Assembly: GCA_049324575.1 (NCBI GenBank)
Contig: JBMONI010000026.1
Span: forward strand, 1-45,113
From: JBMONI01 sp049324575
GTDB taxonomy: Bacteria; Omnitrophota; Omnitrophia; Omnitrophales; Aquincolibacteriaceae
DNA: 45,113 nt
Reading direction: 5' to 3'
This document shows positions 1 through 7,785 of the stretch, one piece after another. The number at the start of each line of letters is the position of its first letter. Position 1 is the stretch's first letter. The notes under the pieces are model-generated. The model was not told where the DNA came from. It did not search any database and was given only the letters and a program-made list of their open reading frames with translations. The translations under genes were made by a program, and so were the position numbers.

Positions 1-54
1 CGTCCGCGACATCATCATCGTCCGCGACATCATCATCGTCCGCGGTATCGTCAT
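1..54. repeat. 18-bp tandem repeat, three units, continuing off the left edge
   Basis: Units at 1-18, 19-36 and 37-54. The first two are identical (cgtccgcgacatcatcat) and the third differs at four bases. On the minus strand they code the acidic hexapeptide repeat of the edge protein. The array may be longer, since it begins at base 1. Confidence 0.9.
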
Positions 55-427
55 CGCCAGAGTGTTTTTTAGGTACGCACACAGGCTCGCTCACCGAATT
101 CCCTTGAACATTTCGAGTCAACTCGACGCATTCTTCACCCACCGGGCAATCCATTTCATCACAAGTGATTACTTGTGTTTCTAATGCCAGTTTATCGGCA
201 AGCTCATCTGTCGCTTGGAGATCGACCGTAGCCGTCTCCCCTTTTTTCATCTCATCGGCTCCCGCTGATAACTTACCCGTGTCGGGGAACGGAATCTGGT
301 CCGAGGTGACCTGAAGTTTAGGATCTTTCTCTTCCGCATATCCGCTGGACGCCTGTGAGAAGACGGCAAGCAGAAGTCCCGCAAGAAGGACTCCTGCGAC
401 TATATATATTTTTCTCTGTTTCATCAT
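1..427 (-). CDS. Secreted Cys-containing protein with acidic tandem repeats (partial, C-terminus beyond window)
   Basis: Only the first 142 codons are in the window. The start is ATG at 427 (a second ATG follows directly). Residues 1-31 form a signal peptide: basic MMKQRK, a hydrophobic core, and a likely cut after SGYA. The mature part has a Cys cluster (C-x4-C-x5-C and a fourth Cys in PVCVPKK) that resembles small disulfide modules of the CxxGxxC type; this is a resemblance, not a family call. It then enters an acidic repeat of the form DDD(V/T)AD, coded by an 18-base tandem repeat that reaches the window edge. The protein is probably exported and disulfide-bonded, with an acidic, possibly Ca-binding, tail. 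The nearest AAGGAG (458-463) is 30 bases upstream of the ATG with no standard start codon in the right place, so the start is less certain than the frame. Function unknown. Confidence 0.72.
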   Translation of the reverse strand, partial: MMKQRKIYIVAGVLLAGLLLAVFSQASSGYAEEKDPKLQVTSDQIPFPDTGKLSAGADEMKKGETATVDLQATDELADKLALETQVITCDEMDCPVGEECVELTRNVQGNSVSEPVCVPKKHSGDDDTADDDDVADDDDVAD

Positions 428-479
428 AAGTGCATCAAGGGCCCGATACTCGTATATCTCCTTATCCCTTCTAATAGGA

Positions 480-508
480 ATACTACCCTATCGATAGTAA
501 AAATGCAA
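480..508 (-). promoter_or_regulatory. Candidate sigma70 promoter for the left-edge secreted protein
   Basis: On the minus strand, TTGCAT (503-508) and TAGTAT (480-485) are separated by 17 bases, in the 99-base gap between the 295-residue secreted protein and the edge gene. It implies a 5' leader of about 45 bases that contains AAGGAG at 458-463. Confidence 0.5.
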
Positions 509-526
509 ATACTATATCAATGTATA

Positions 527-1414
527 TCAGCTATAGATCTCTGCATTGAAATAGAATGGAATTCTTTCAGTATCGTCGCTATTGACCTCGAAAGAGACCT
601 CAACCGGACGGACCATATAGGCCAGAAGTCCCAAAGAAATCGTCTCCTTAAACCACCCCGTCTGGCCCGGCACATGGATCCGGTGGATTTTCTTCTCTCC
701 GGCATAAATCGAAAGATAGACAGAGATTCGTTTTCCCGCAAAAGCCCGCACGCCATCATCCTCGATCCCGTAGTAGATCACCATCCGGCTTGCAGGAGGA
801 ATACTCGGAAAACGCAGAACCGATAAAGCCCCCGCGATCGGAAAAAACCGTATCCCGTCCTGCTCTTCTCCGTCAAATTTTCCCCGGGCAAGCTCGATCG
901 GCACTTTCTTCTCCCGGGCAGGAAAAAGGAAACGCGTCCCTTCCCACTTCGCGACGACCTTTTCGATCTTCACGCGGTCGGTCACACGGACCGGAAGGAT
1001 CTTCCGGGAAACGAATGCTTGAGCCTCGGGCAAATGGTCCTTAAAGACATAGACCGGCGCCTTGGCGCTCTCTTCGATCAGCTGGGTCGCTCCCCCGGAG
1101 AAAAGACCGGCATCCTCTCCGCCCCCGCCTTCTCCGGAAAGATCGCCCAGCGAATCCGCCTGCGGCGCATTGGTTCCTTCCGAAAATACGGCCGTCCCTT
1201 TTTCCCGGGCGATTTCACGTTCGATCTGCGCCAGGATATCGGCATCTCCGGCCAAAGCCGCTTCGTCCCCTTCCTTGCCGGAAGACTCCGCCAGGATTTC
1301 CTCCTGGTCTTCCGGCGGAAGCGTCTCTCCCTCGGCGGCATGGGCGGCAAACACCGGCAGCGTCAAAAAGAAAAACAATATTCCAAACCTCCTCAAAGAA
1401 AACCGGCACTTCAC
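527..1414 (-). CDS. Secreted protein of unknown function (signal peptide, acidic linker, beta-rich C-terminal domain)
   Basis: Length 295 residues. The start is GTG at 1414, preceded by AAGGAG eight bases away and one base after the stop of the upstream protease gene; the frame stays open further upstream, but that part lies inside the protease gene. Residues 1-27 are a signal peptide (basic VKCRFSLRR, hydrophobic GILFFFLTLPVF, cut near AHAA). Residues 28-110 are acidic and Gly/Ser-rich low complexity. From about residue 115 the chain is an alternating hydrophobic/polar pattern typical of a beta sandwich, with phrases such as SRMVIYYGIEDDGVRAF and TGWFKETISLG, and no catalytic motif I recognise. 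No family assigned. It is the last gene of the dksA-lspA-mqn run and is probably envelope-located; its partner may be the adjacent CPBP protease. Confidence 0.75.
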   Translation of the reverse strand: MKCRFSLRRFGILFFFLTLPVFAAHAAEGETLPPEDQEEILAESSGKEGDEAALAGDADILAQIEREIAREKGTAVFSEGTNAPQADSLGDLSGEGGGGEDAGLFSGGATQLIEESAKAPVYVFKDHLPEAQAFVSRKILPVRVTDRVKIEKVVAKWEGTRFLFPAREKKVPIELARGKFDGEEQDGIRFFPIAGALSVLRFPSIPPASRMVIYYGIEDDGVRAFAGKRISVYLSIYAGEKKIHRIHVPGQTGWFKETISLGLLAYMVRPVEVSFEVNSDDTERIPFYFNAEIYS

Positions 1415-1415
1415 C

Positions 1416-2285
1416 TCACGAACTCCTTTCTTTCGGACCGCGCCCCAAAACCATGATCCCCGCACCGAGCAGGGCCAAAAATCCCCAACCCGCGAAACCA
1501 TCATACATCTTGCTGGACGAAAACCAAAGCGACTCTTTTCCCAGTGAATCGACGAAGAAGGACTGGATTTTAACGAAAAAAACGCAGCCGGCATGCAGCC
1601 CGATCGCGCTGTAAAGCGATCGCGTACGGCGCAAAGCCAAGGTCAGGACGATCCCGAAAAGGAACAAACCGACCGCCTCATGCCAGAATTCTGGAAAATA
1701 GCGCATCGAAAGAACGGGGGCCGCCGCCAGGTGGAGCGAATCGAAAAAATCCGGGTCCCCCGGGATATAGGGCTTTTTGAAATTGATAAAATGGATCAAC
1801 GCATAGAGCCCATTGGTCAAAAGGAGCGGTAGCACAAACCGCTCTTTGAAAAGTTTCCGGAACGAGGAAAAAACGAAACCCCGGAAAAAGAATTCTTCGA
1901 TCAGCCCGATCACCAAAGCCGAAAGCAGGGAAAGCGACAGCCGCTCAAAATACCCGCCGAGACTATCGTCCCGGAATCTCCAGGCCGCCTGGTCAAAAAG
2001 GAGCTTCACGCACAGCAGCAGAAAAAGCGTCCCGAAACCCGCCCCGAAGAAACCCGCCAGGATCCGGGGGCTCCGCTTGCGCTCCCAAAGCAATCCGTAA
2101 TCCTGGAGAGTCGAACGGCCTATCCGCACGAAAAAAACGACCGCAACGAGCGTCCCGATCATGACGAGACGATTGAAGATCCGCTCGAATTTATAAGGCA
2201 AGAAGTCGAAAAGGATCGGCGCCAGCAAAGCGCTCGCGAGCACGACCGCGACCAAGACCCCGAAAAATCTCCAGCTCCGTTTCAT
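1416..2285 (-). CDS. CPBP (CaaX/Abi) family intramembrane glutamic protease
   Basis: The protein has 289 residues and about eight hydrophobic segments. The family motifs are visible: EExxxR as E130-E131-x3-R135 (in LIEEFFFRG), then a second motif with H165 in ALIHF, and a later GLHAG. These are the residues that form the active site in Rce1/CAAX-type proteases. Bacterial members cleave prenylated or membrane-anchored peptides, or act in immunity to bacteriocins, and the substrate here cannot be told. The ATG at 2285 overlaps the ubiE stop as ATGA, so I chose it over an upstream start 20 codons earlier that would lie inside ubiE. Being directly behind the menaquinone genes is probably operon convenience rather than shared pathway. 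Confidence 0.85.
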   Translation of the reverse strand: MKRSWRFFGVLVAVVLASALLAPILFDFLPYKFERIFNRLVMIGTLVAVVFFVRIGRSTLQDYGLLWERKRSPRILAGFFGAGFGTLFLLLCVKLLFDQAAWRFRDDSLGGYFERLSLSLLSALVIGLIEEFFFRGFVFSSFRKLFKERFVLPLLLTNGLYALIHFINFKKPYIPGDPDFFDSLHLAAAPVLSMRYFPEFWHEAVGLFLFGIVLTLALRRTRSLYSAIGLHAGCVFFVKIQSFFVDSLGKESLWFSSSKMYDGFAGWGFLALLGAGIMVLGRGPKERSS

Positions 2286-2992
2286 GCGGGTCGTTCTCCA
2301 ATCAAAAGGGTCACGATGCCCCCCGACCAGCGGCAGGCCGTGCAAGACTTGAATCCCTGCTGTTCCATGATCTTAAGGGTTTCGGCAGGTTCTTGAAAAT
2401 GCTGAACCGATTGTGAAAGAAAATCATACGCCTCGGAACGGCCCGAAAGCATTTTTCCCACGAGCGGGACATACCCTTTCAGGTAGAGCCGGTGACCCAG
2501 GCGCCAGGGAAATTTTTCCGGACGCGTCAGGCAGAGGAAGAAAGCCCGCCCTCGCGGTTTCAGAAGTCCTAGGACCCCTTGGAAAAATCCGGGGAGGTCC
2601 CTGACGCTGCGAAGGATGAACGCGGAGATCACGGCCTCAAAACTGGCCGCGGCAAAAGGCAGCCGATGGAAATCCCCCCGGACCAGCCGGATATTTTGCG
2701 GTAATTTCCGGCGAGCGACCGCGAGCATCTCGCCCGAAAAATCGATCCCGGCCAGAAGAGAAGGCCGGCGTTTGCCCGTCAGGAAACATTCGAGGAACTT
2801 GCCGGTCCCGACCCCCAGATCCAGCAGAGAATCGACCGGACGCTCCATGACGCGTTCGGCGGCTTTCCGGCGCCACTTGCGATCGAGCCCGAAACTGAGG
2901 AGCGTGTTCAAGCGGTCATAACGGGCGGCGATCCCGTCAAAGATCTCCCGGATCTTGGCCGGTTCCGGCGCCCGGAGATCAGGCGTCGACAT
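2282..2992 (-). CDS. ubiE: Demethylmenaquinone C-methyltransferase (UbiE/MenG)
   Basis: The chain has 236 residues and is a class I SAM methyltransferase. The family opening IFDGIAARYDRLNTLLSFG is present, and the SAM-binding motif is DLGVGTG at 58-64. UbiE/MenG adds the C-2 methyl group to demethylmenaquinol as the last step of menaquinone synthesis. Since the neighbouring genes belong to the futalosine route, menaquinone rather than ubiquinone is the expected substrate. The ATG at 2992 has GAGGTG four bases upstream and overlaps mqnC by 14 bases; another in-frame ATG at 3004 is possible. The stop overlaps the protease start. Cytoplasmic or membrane-peripheral. Confidence 0.9.
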   Translation of the reverse strand: MSTPDLRAPEPAKIREIFDGIAARYDRLNTLLSFGLDRKWRRKAAERVMERPVDSLLDLGVGTGKFLECFLTGKRRPSLLAGIDFSGEMLAVARRKLPQNIRLVRGDFHRLPFAAASFEAVISAFILRSVRDLPGFFQGVLGLLKPRGRAFFLCLTRPEKFPWRLGHRLYLKGYVPLVGKMLSGRSEAYDFLSQSVQHFQEPAETLKIMEQQGFKSCTACRWSGGIVTLLIGERPA

Positions 2993-4070
2993 GAAGCACC
3001 TCATAGTTCGTGTTCCGCTGGGCCGGGATAAAACCCGCTTCGCGGATCAGGCGCCGCATATCCTCTTCACGCGTCCCCACCGTGATCCCGGTCGGCTCCA
3101 GCACTTTATCCTCCATCAGCACGCCGCCCATATCATCACAGCCGAAATGAAGCGCCGTTTGGGCAAGCTTCAGTCCTTCGGTCAGCCATCCGCTCTGGAG
3201 ATGCTCGAAATTATCCAGCATCAAGCGCGAGACCGCCACCGTCCGCAGATAATCCTCCCCCCCGGCCGGCCGCAAATGAGAAAGACCGGGCGTCCCCTGC
3301 GGAGCGAAGGACCAGGGAATGAAGGCCCGGAATCCGCCGGTCTCGTCCTGGAGCTCGCGGAGCCGCACAAGATGAAGCAGCCGCTCTTCGATCGTTTCGA
3401 CATGGCCGAAGACCAGGGTCGCGGTCGAGCGCAGCCCGCATTCATGGGCCGTCCGCATGATCTCGATCCATCGCTCCGAAGAGATCTTCTTCGGACTGAT
3501 CTTACGCCGCACCCGCTCGACCAGGATCTCGGCCCCACCTCCCGGGATCGAGTTCAGGCCCGCCTCCTTGAAAAGCCGAAAGATCCGGTCCAAGGGGATC
3601 CGGAAATTTTTCGAGAACATATCCATCTCCACCGCGGAAAAAGAATGGATCAGAACGCCGGGAAAATGCTCGCGGATCGAACGCATCAGGTCCAGATAGT
3701 AGTCGAGCGGAAGGTCCGGGTTCACGCCCCCCTGGAGCATGACCTGCGTTCCGCCGCAAGCGGCCAATTCCCGGACCTTATCGAGGACCGCTTCCCTGGA
3801 AAGCACATAGCCTTCCGGCGAGCCCGGAGAACGGCTGAACGCGCAGAAACCACAGTCCACCGTGCAGATATTCGTGTAGCTCACGTTCCGGTCCACGACA
3901 AAAGTGATCACGCGGTCCGGATGGCTCCGGAGCATGATCTCGTGCGCCGCCTCGCCCAGTTCGAGAAGATCGCCCGCATAGAGAGCTTTCCCGTCCTCGA
4001 CGGAAAGCCGTCCCCCTTCCAACCCTTTCTCGAGGATCTGTTCAAAGGATCGCATGCGGACGGCACTCAC
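2979..4070 (-). CDS. mqnC: Cyclic dehypoxanthine futalosine synthase MqnC (radical SAM)
   Basis: This 363-residue radical SAM enzyme has the cluster-binding Cys triad C69-x3-C73-x2-C76 (NICTVDCGFCAF). Family-typical phrases include GGTQVMLQGGVNPDLP, NSIPGGGAEIL, FGHVETIEERL and a C-terminal AGFIPAQRNTNYEVL. MqnC turns dehypoxanthine futalosine into its cyclic form in the futalosine menaquinone pathway. MqnE is a relative; the GGTQ..QGG, PGGGAEIL and PAQRNTNY phrases favour MqnC. The start is GTG at 4070, overlapping the mqnA stop as GTGA; the ATG at 4055 is an alternative. Neither has a strong Shine-Dalgarno, which fits translational coupling to mqnA. Confidence 0.9.
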   Translation of the reverse strand: MSAVRMRSFEQILEKGLEGGRLSVEDGKALYAGDLLELGEAAHEIMLRSHPDRVITFVVDRNVSYTNICTVDCGFCAFSRSPGSPEGYVLSREAVLDKVRELAACGGTQVMLQGGVNPDLPLDYYLDLMRSIREHFPGVLIHSFSAVEMDMFSKNFRIPLDRIFRLFKEAGLNSIPGGGAEILVERVRRKISPKKISSERWIEIMRTAHECGLRSTATLVFGHVETIEERLLHLVRLRELQDETGGFRAFIPWSFAPQGTPGLSHLRPAGGEDYLRTVAVSRLMLDNFEHLQSGWLTEGLKLAQTALHFGCDDMGGVLMEDKVLEPTGITVGTREEDMRRLIREAGFIPAQRNTNYEVLHVDA

Positions 4071-4909
4071 TTTCCGAAGAATTCAAACGGTTTCGGACGG
4101 GGCGAAAGTCCCAGACGGTGGGCCAGGCGGTAAAAAAGCTGAAGCCCTTCGAGCATAGCGGGGTCGAGCGAAAAATGAAGATTGAAAAGATAGCCGAAGA
4201 TCTTGGAATAGCGCGGATCGAGAAAATCGATATCCAGCGCGCCCGCGATCAGGCCTTCGAGGTCCGCCAGGTTCTTTTTGAGGTTCCGGGCAAGCATTTC
4301 CGAGAACTTTGAAACCGTCCCGGCGTGTTCCTCCGCAAATCGCTTCTGGACCGCCCACACGGAAAAGCAAAAGGGTTTGCCGGTCCACTCCCACCATAGT
4401 TCGCTCAGATCGTATCGGTAGAAAAAATCTTTCGGGGGATGAAGGAGCGCCTGGTCGCCGATCACCAATCCCGCATCATATTGTTTGAAAAGCTCGTCGG
4501 GATCGACATTGCGGACGCTGAAATGATTGTGGTATTTGAAACGCAGTTTCAGAAGGATCCTGAGGAGCGCCGCCGAACTGAGGCTTTCACGCGTCAGGGC
4601 GATGCGGGCCCCGTCAAGCGCTTCGAGCTTGACCTTGGAGAAGAGGAGCACGCTCCCCGAAAAATCCTTCGCCCCGATGCAGAATCCGGGAAGCAGCGCA
4701 TAGTGGTCCTGGCCGTTCAAATACTCCAGGGACGAGATCATACCGGCGTCGAGATGCCCGCGACGCATCGCGACATTGAGCCGGGCCGGATAGGTCTCCG
4801 TATAGTCGACCTCCGCGCCCTCCGGCTGCATCAATCCGAAATAATACGGCAAGACATTCACGTACGGGATCTTCCCGACCCGGATCTTCACTTTCGAAGC
4901 ACAAGGCAT
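4067..4909 (-). CDS. mqnA: Chorismate dehydratase MqnA
   Basis: The protein has 280 residues and the periplasmic-binding-protein-like fold of the MqnA/MqnD family (former DUF178). The N-terminal KIRVGKIPYVNVLPYYFGL and the following DAGMISSLEYL match MqnA. MqnA dehydrates chorismate to 3-enolpyruvylbenzoate, the first committed step of the futalosine route; MqnD acts later and uses cyclic futalosine. There is no signal peptide, as expected for a cytoplasmic enzyme. It begins three bases after the ubiX stop and its own stop overlaps mqnC, so ubiX, mqnA and mqnC are coupled. Chorismate may come from the aromatic pathway, of which aroF, pheA and tyrA are also in this window. Confidence 0.9.
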   Translation of the reverse strand: MPCASKVKIRVGKIPYVNVLPYYFGLMQPEGAEVDYTETYPARLNVAMRRGHLDAGMISSLEYLNGQDHYALLPGFCIGAKDFSGSVLLFSKVKLEALDGARIALTRESLSSAALLRILLKLRFKYHNHFSVRNVDPDELFKQYDAGLVIGDQALLHPPKDFFYRYDLSELWWEWTGKPFCFSVWAVQKRFAEEHAGTVSKFSEMLARNLKKNLADLEGLIAGALDIDFLDPRYSKIFGYLFNLHFSLDPAMLEGLQLFYRLAHRLGLSPRPKPFEFFGK

Positions 4910-4912
4910 GGC

Positions 4913-5533
4913 CTAATCCTCTTTTCCGGAAGGCCCTGCCCACCGGGTCCCGAGATCGTGTTCGACCCCGAGCTGATTGAGGACCTTCGCGACGACGAAG
5001 TCCACGAGCTCCTCGATCGTTTGGGGGCGGCCGTAAAAAGCCGGCATGGCCGGAACGATCTTCGCCCCGGCCTCGGTCAATTTGAGAAGATTCTGAAGAT
5101 GGATCGCATGAAGCGGCGTTTCGCGCGGGACCACGACCAGACGGCGCCCCTCTTTGAGAGCGCAATCCGCCGCCCGATGGATCAAGTTCCCGCTCACACC
5201 GGAGGCCAAAGCGCCGAGCGTCCCCATGCTGCAGGGGATCACCGCCATGCCGCGGATCCGGTAAGAGCCGCTCGCCGGAGGGGCGGTAAAATCGAAGATC
5301 CGGTAGGTCCGGATCCTGGCCGCAAGTTTTTTCCCGAGGACCGGCGCGAAGTCATGCGGATCGAAATCCCTCTCCAAACGGAGACCCGTTTCCGCCTTCA
5401 GGATCCAGCGGGCCGTATCTGAAATGATCACATCGACCGCATATCCGCTTTCCGCCAAAGCGCGGATCAGCCGAAGCCCATACCCGGCGCCGCTGGCGCC
5501 GCTTAAGGCGACCACGTAAGGAGCTTTTGTCAT
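4913..5533 (-). CDS. ubiX: Flavin prenyltransferase UbiX (MqnM role)
   Basis: The chain has 206 residues. The FMN-binding opening VVALSGASGAGYGLRLIRAL and the family block PCSMGTLGALASGVSGNLIHRAAD..LKEGRRLVVVPRETPL are present. UbiX makes prenylated FMN for UbiD-type decarboxylases. In the futalosine pathway the pair is called MqnM (UbiX) and MqnL (UbiD). No UbiD homologue is in this window, so that partner must be encoded elsewhere. I chose ATG 5533 because it overlaps the ubiA stop as ATGA; ATG 5545 (MDKK) is an alternative. Confidence 0.9.
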   Translation of the reverse strand: MTKAPYVVALSGASGAGYGLRLIRALAESGYAVDVIISDTARWILKAETGLRLERDFDPHDFAPVLGKKLAARIRTYRIFDFTAPPASGSYRIRGMAVIPCSMGTLGALASGVSGNLIHRAADCALKEGRRLVVVPRETPLHAIHLQNLLKLTEAGAKIVPAMPAFYGRPQTIEELVDFVVAKVLNQLGVEHDLGTRWAGPSGKED

Positions 5534-6399
5534 TTTTTTGTCCATAAGTCCGCCAACACGCTCACAAAAAGGACCAAACTGATCCATGCGTTCAAACGGA
5601 AAAAAGCTTCCTGGAGTTTCTGCATACCATAACGCCGGATAAGAAGATTTTCACGGAGCAGCATTCCTGCCGTAAGCGCAAGGCCGATGCTGTAAAAAAA
5701 GCCGAGGGGCGCCAACAAGCCGGCCCCGGCCCAAAAAACGACCGCCACCCCGTGGAGGACCATCACGGTCCTCAGGCTGACCGTTCTTCCCCACCGGGCA
5801 GGGACCGAATGCAGACCGCTTGTCCGGTCAAAATCCTCATCCTGCAACGCATAGATTATATCAAATCCGGCCACCCAGCAGGCCACGCCGCATGAAAAAA
5901 AGACCGGGACCAGCGAGAGTTCGCGGCCCGCCGCAAGCCAGGCCCCGCTGGGCGCGATCGCCAGGATCGACCCCAGAACGCCGTGCGACAGCCAGGAAAA
6001 CCGTTTCATCCAGGGATAAAGAAAAGCGAGGCCGGCCGGGATCCAGCATAATCCGAAGCAAACCGGTCCCAAACGCCACGCGCTGAAGGCAAAAACAAAA
6101 AAACTGAATAGGGCGGTGACCCAGGTGAAAGGGACTTTCAAATGCCCTGCCGGGATCGCGCGCCCGGCCGTCCTCGGATTCCGGGCGTCGATCCACCGGT
6201 CGATAATGCGGTTCAAGCTCATGGCTGTCGTCCGGAAACTGACCATCGCAACCGTGACCCACAGAAAAACGGAAAAGGCCGGCCAGCCTCCCGCAGCGAG
6301 GAAAAGTCCGAGATAAGCGAACGGAAGCGCGAACACCGAGTGCTCGAACTTGATCATCTCGAGGAAAAGCCGGATTTTTTTGAAAAAACCGGAAAACAT
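5530..6399 (-). CDS. ubiA: UbiA-family polyprenyltransferase, likely MqnP
   Basis: The protein has 289 residues and about eight membrane helices. Both Asp-rich motifs are seen: N63-x3-D67-x3-D71 (NRIIDRWID) and D180..D187-E-D189-F-D191 (DIIYALQDEDFD). They bind Mg and the prenyl diphosphate. UbiA enzymes attach a polyprenyl chain to an aromatic acid. Together with ubiX, mqnA and mqnC the likely substrate is a naphthoate (1,4-dihydroxy-6-naphthoate pathway, MqnP role) rather than 4-hydroxybenzoate. The ATG at 6399 has TAGGAG five bases upstream. It starts 8 bases after rluD. Confidence 0.9.
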   Translation of the reverse strand: MFSGFFKKIRLFLEMIKFEHSVFALPFAYLGLFLAAGGWPAFSVFLWVTVAMVSFRTTAMSLNRIIDRWIDARNPRTAGRAIPAGHLKVPFTWVTALFSFFVFAFSAWRLGPVCFGLCWIPAGLAFLYPWMKRFSWLSHGVLGSILAIAPSGAWLAAGRELSLVPVFFSCGVACWVAGFDIIYALQDEDFDRTSGLHSVPARWGRTVSLRTVMVLHGVAVVFWAGAGLLAPLGFFYSIGLALTAGMLLRENLLIRRYGMQKLQEAFFRLNAWISLVLFVSVLADLWTKK

Positions 6400-6407
6400 G
6401 GGAACTC

Positions 6408-7328
6408 CTATTCCTGGGCCAGGGCGCCGAGCAGCCGCTCCATATCGTCGGGGAGCGGGCTTTTGAACGAGATCCGTTGCAGGGTCGTCGGATGACGGAA
6501 TTCGAGGACTGCGGCATGCAAGGCCTGGCGATCGATCCAGGGCGAAGCGACCCCGTAAAGCAGATCCCCCAGAACGGGATGCCCGAGATGCGCCATATGC
6601 ACGCGGATCTGGTGCGTCCGTCCGGTCTTCGGCCGGACCTCAAGCAAAGAAGCTTTTCGATAACGGCGGGCCACGCGAAAATGAGTCTTGGCGTCCTTTC
6701 CGCCGGAGGGTTTGATCACGATCTTCTTCCGGTTCAAAAAAGCCCGGCCCACCGGCTCTTCGCAAAGCCCTTCGTCGTGCTGTACGACCCCTTTGACCGC
6801 CGCCAGGTACATCCGCACGATCGTATGGTTCTTGAACTGATTTCCGAGCGAGGCATGCGCGCGGTCGTTCTTGGCGACCACCATCACTCCGGAAGTCTCC
6901 TTGTCGAGACGGTGAACGATCCCGGGGCGGATGGGCCCGCCGGCCCCGGAAAGATGGTTGGTATGATACAGCAACGCATTCACCAGCGTATGGTCGGGAT
7001 TCCCATGCGCGGGATGGACGACAAGCCCCGCCGGTTTATCGACGACCAGAAGGTCCTCATCCTCATGCAGGATCTTGATCGGAATGTTCTCGGCGCGCGT
7101 ATCCTCGGGCTGGTGGAGGACCGGATCAAGCTCGATCACCTCGCCTTCCCGGATCAAACGATGCGCGGCCACCTGCGCTCCCTGGATACGGATCTTTCCC
7201 TCTTCGATCAGTTTTTTGATCTTGGTCCTGGAGAAACGATCGGCCAGACAGCGGGCCAGATAAACATCCAGACGTTCTTCCGGCATCCCTGCTTCGACCG
7301 TAATCCGCTCGATCTTATCCGTGCTCAT
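6408..7328 (-). CDS. rluD: Ribosomal large subunit pseudouridine synthase, RluD type
   Basis: Length 306 residues: an N-terminal S4 RNA-binding domain (about 18-75) and a pseudouridine synthase domain (about 85-300). The catalytic motif HRLDKETSG has D142. GRTHQIRVHMAHLGHPVLGD near residue 250 is also family-typical. RluD modifies helix 69 of 23S rRNA; RluC or RluA-like specificity cannot be excluded from sequence alone. The ATG at 7328 lies ten bases after the lspA stop. A longer frame exists upstream but would run into lspA. Confidence 0.9.
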   Translation of the reverse strand: MSTDKIERITVEAGMPEERLDVYLARCLADRFSRTKIKKLIEEGKIRIQGAQVAAHRLIREGEVIELDPVLHQPEDTRAENIPIKILHEDEDLLVVDKPAGLVVHPAHGNPDHTLVNALLYHTNHLSGAGGPIRPGIVHRLDKETSGVMVVAKNDRAHASLGNQFKNHTIVRMYLAAVKGVVQHDEGLCEEPVGRAFLNRKKIVIKPSGGKDAKTHFRVARRYRKASLLEVRPKTGRTHQIRVHMAHLGHPVLGDLLYGVASPWIDRQALHAAVLEFRHPTTLQRISFKSPLPDDMERLLGALAQE

Positions 7329-7338
7329 CCCGCGTTCC

Positions 7339-7785
7339 CTACTTCTTGCGGACCAAAATCCAAGCAAAAATGAAGACCCCAACCGTGATCGCGGAATCGG
7401 CCAGATTGAAGACTGGCCAAACACGGAAGTCCAGGAAGTCGATCACCGCATTATAACGAACACGGTCGATCCAGTTCCCGATCGCACCGCCCAGCACCAG
7501 GACGAGCCCGACCCGTGCCGCAGTCGAATACGAGGAGGCCACGCGACACATGCGGATCGAAAACACCGCAAGCACGATGAGGCTTAGGGTGATCAGAAGG
7601 AAAAGGATCTCCGGCCGGTCCTGGAAAAGGCCGAAAGCGATCCCGTTATTGCGGACAAGGGAAAAATGAAAAACGCCGGAAATGACCGGGACCGACTCGC
7701 CGGGATGAAGGGCCTGCAGGGCCCAGAATTTGGTCCCCTGATCAAGCAGGACAAGAAAGGCTACGAAAGCGTAAAAGGCGGTCAC
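7339..7785 (-). CDS. lspA: Lipoprotein signal peptidase (signal peptidase II)
   Basis: The protein has 148 residues and four membrane helices. The aspartyl dyad is D116 (VIDFLDF) and D130 (FNLADSAI), and the conserved GGAIGNWIDR block is at 99-108. LspA cleaves prolipoproteins before the lipidated Cys in the inner membrane. The GTG at 7785 shares one base with the dksA stop (TAGTG), giving coupled translation; there is no good Shine-Dalgarno. A 38-codon upstream extension would overlap dksA and is rejected. Confidence 0.93.
   Translation of the reverse strand: MTAFYAFVAFLVLLDQGTKFWALQALHPGESVPVISGVFHFSLVRNNGIAFGLFQDRPEILFLLITLSLIVLAVFSIRMCRVASSYSTAARVGLVLVLGGAIGNWIDRVRYNAVIDFLDFRVWPVFNLADSAITVGVFIFAWILVRKK

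Noticed and set aside
1415..1594. A longer N-terminus for the 295-residue secreted protein
   Set aside because: It overlaps the CPBP protease gene and would bury the signal peptide; GTG 1414 has a good Shine-Dalgarno.
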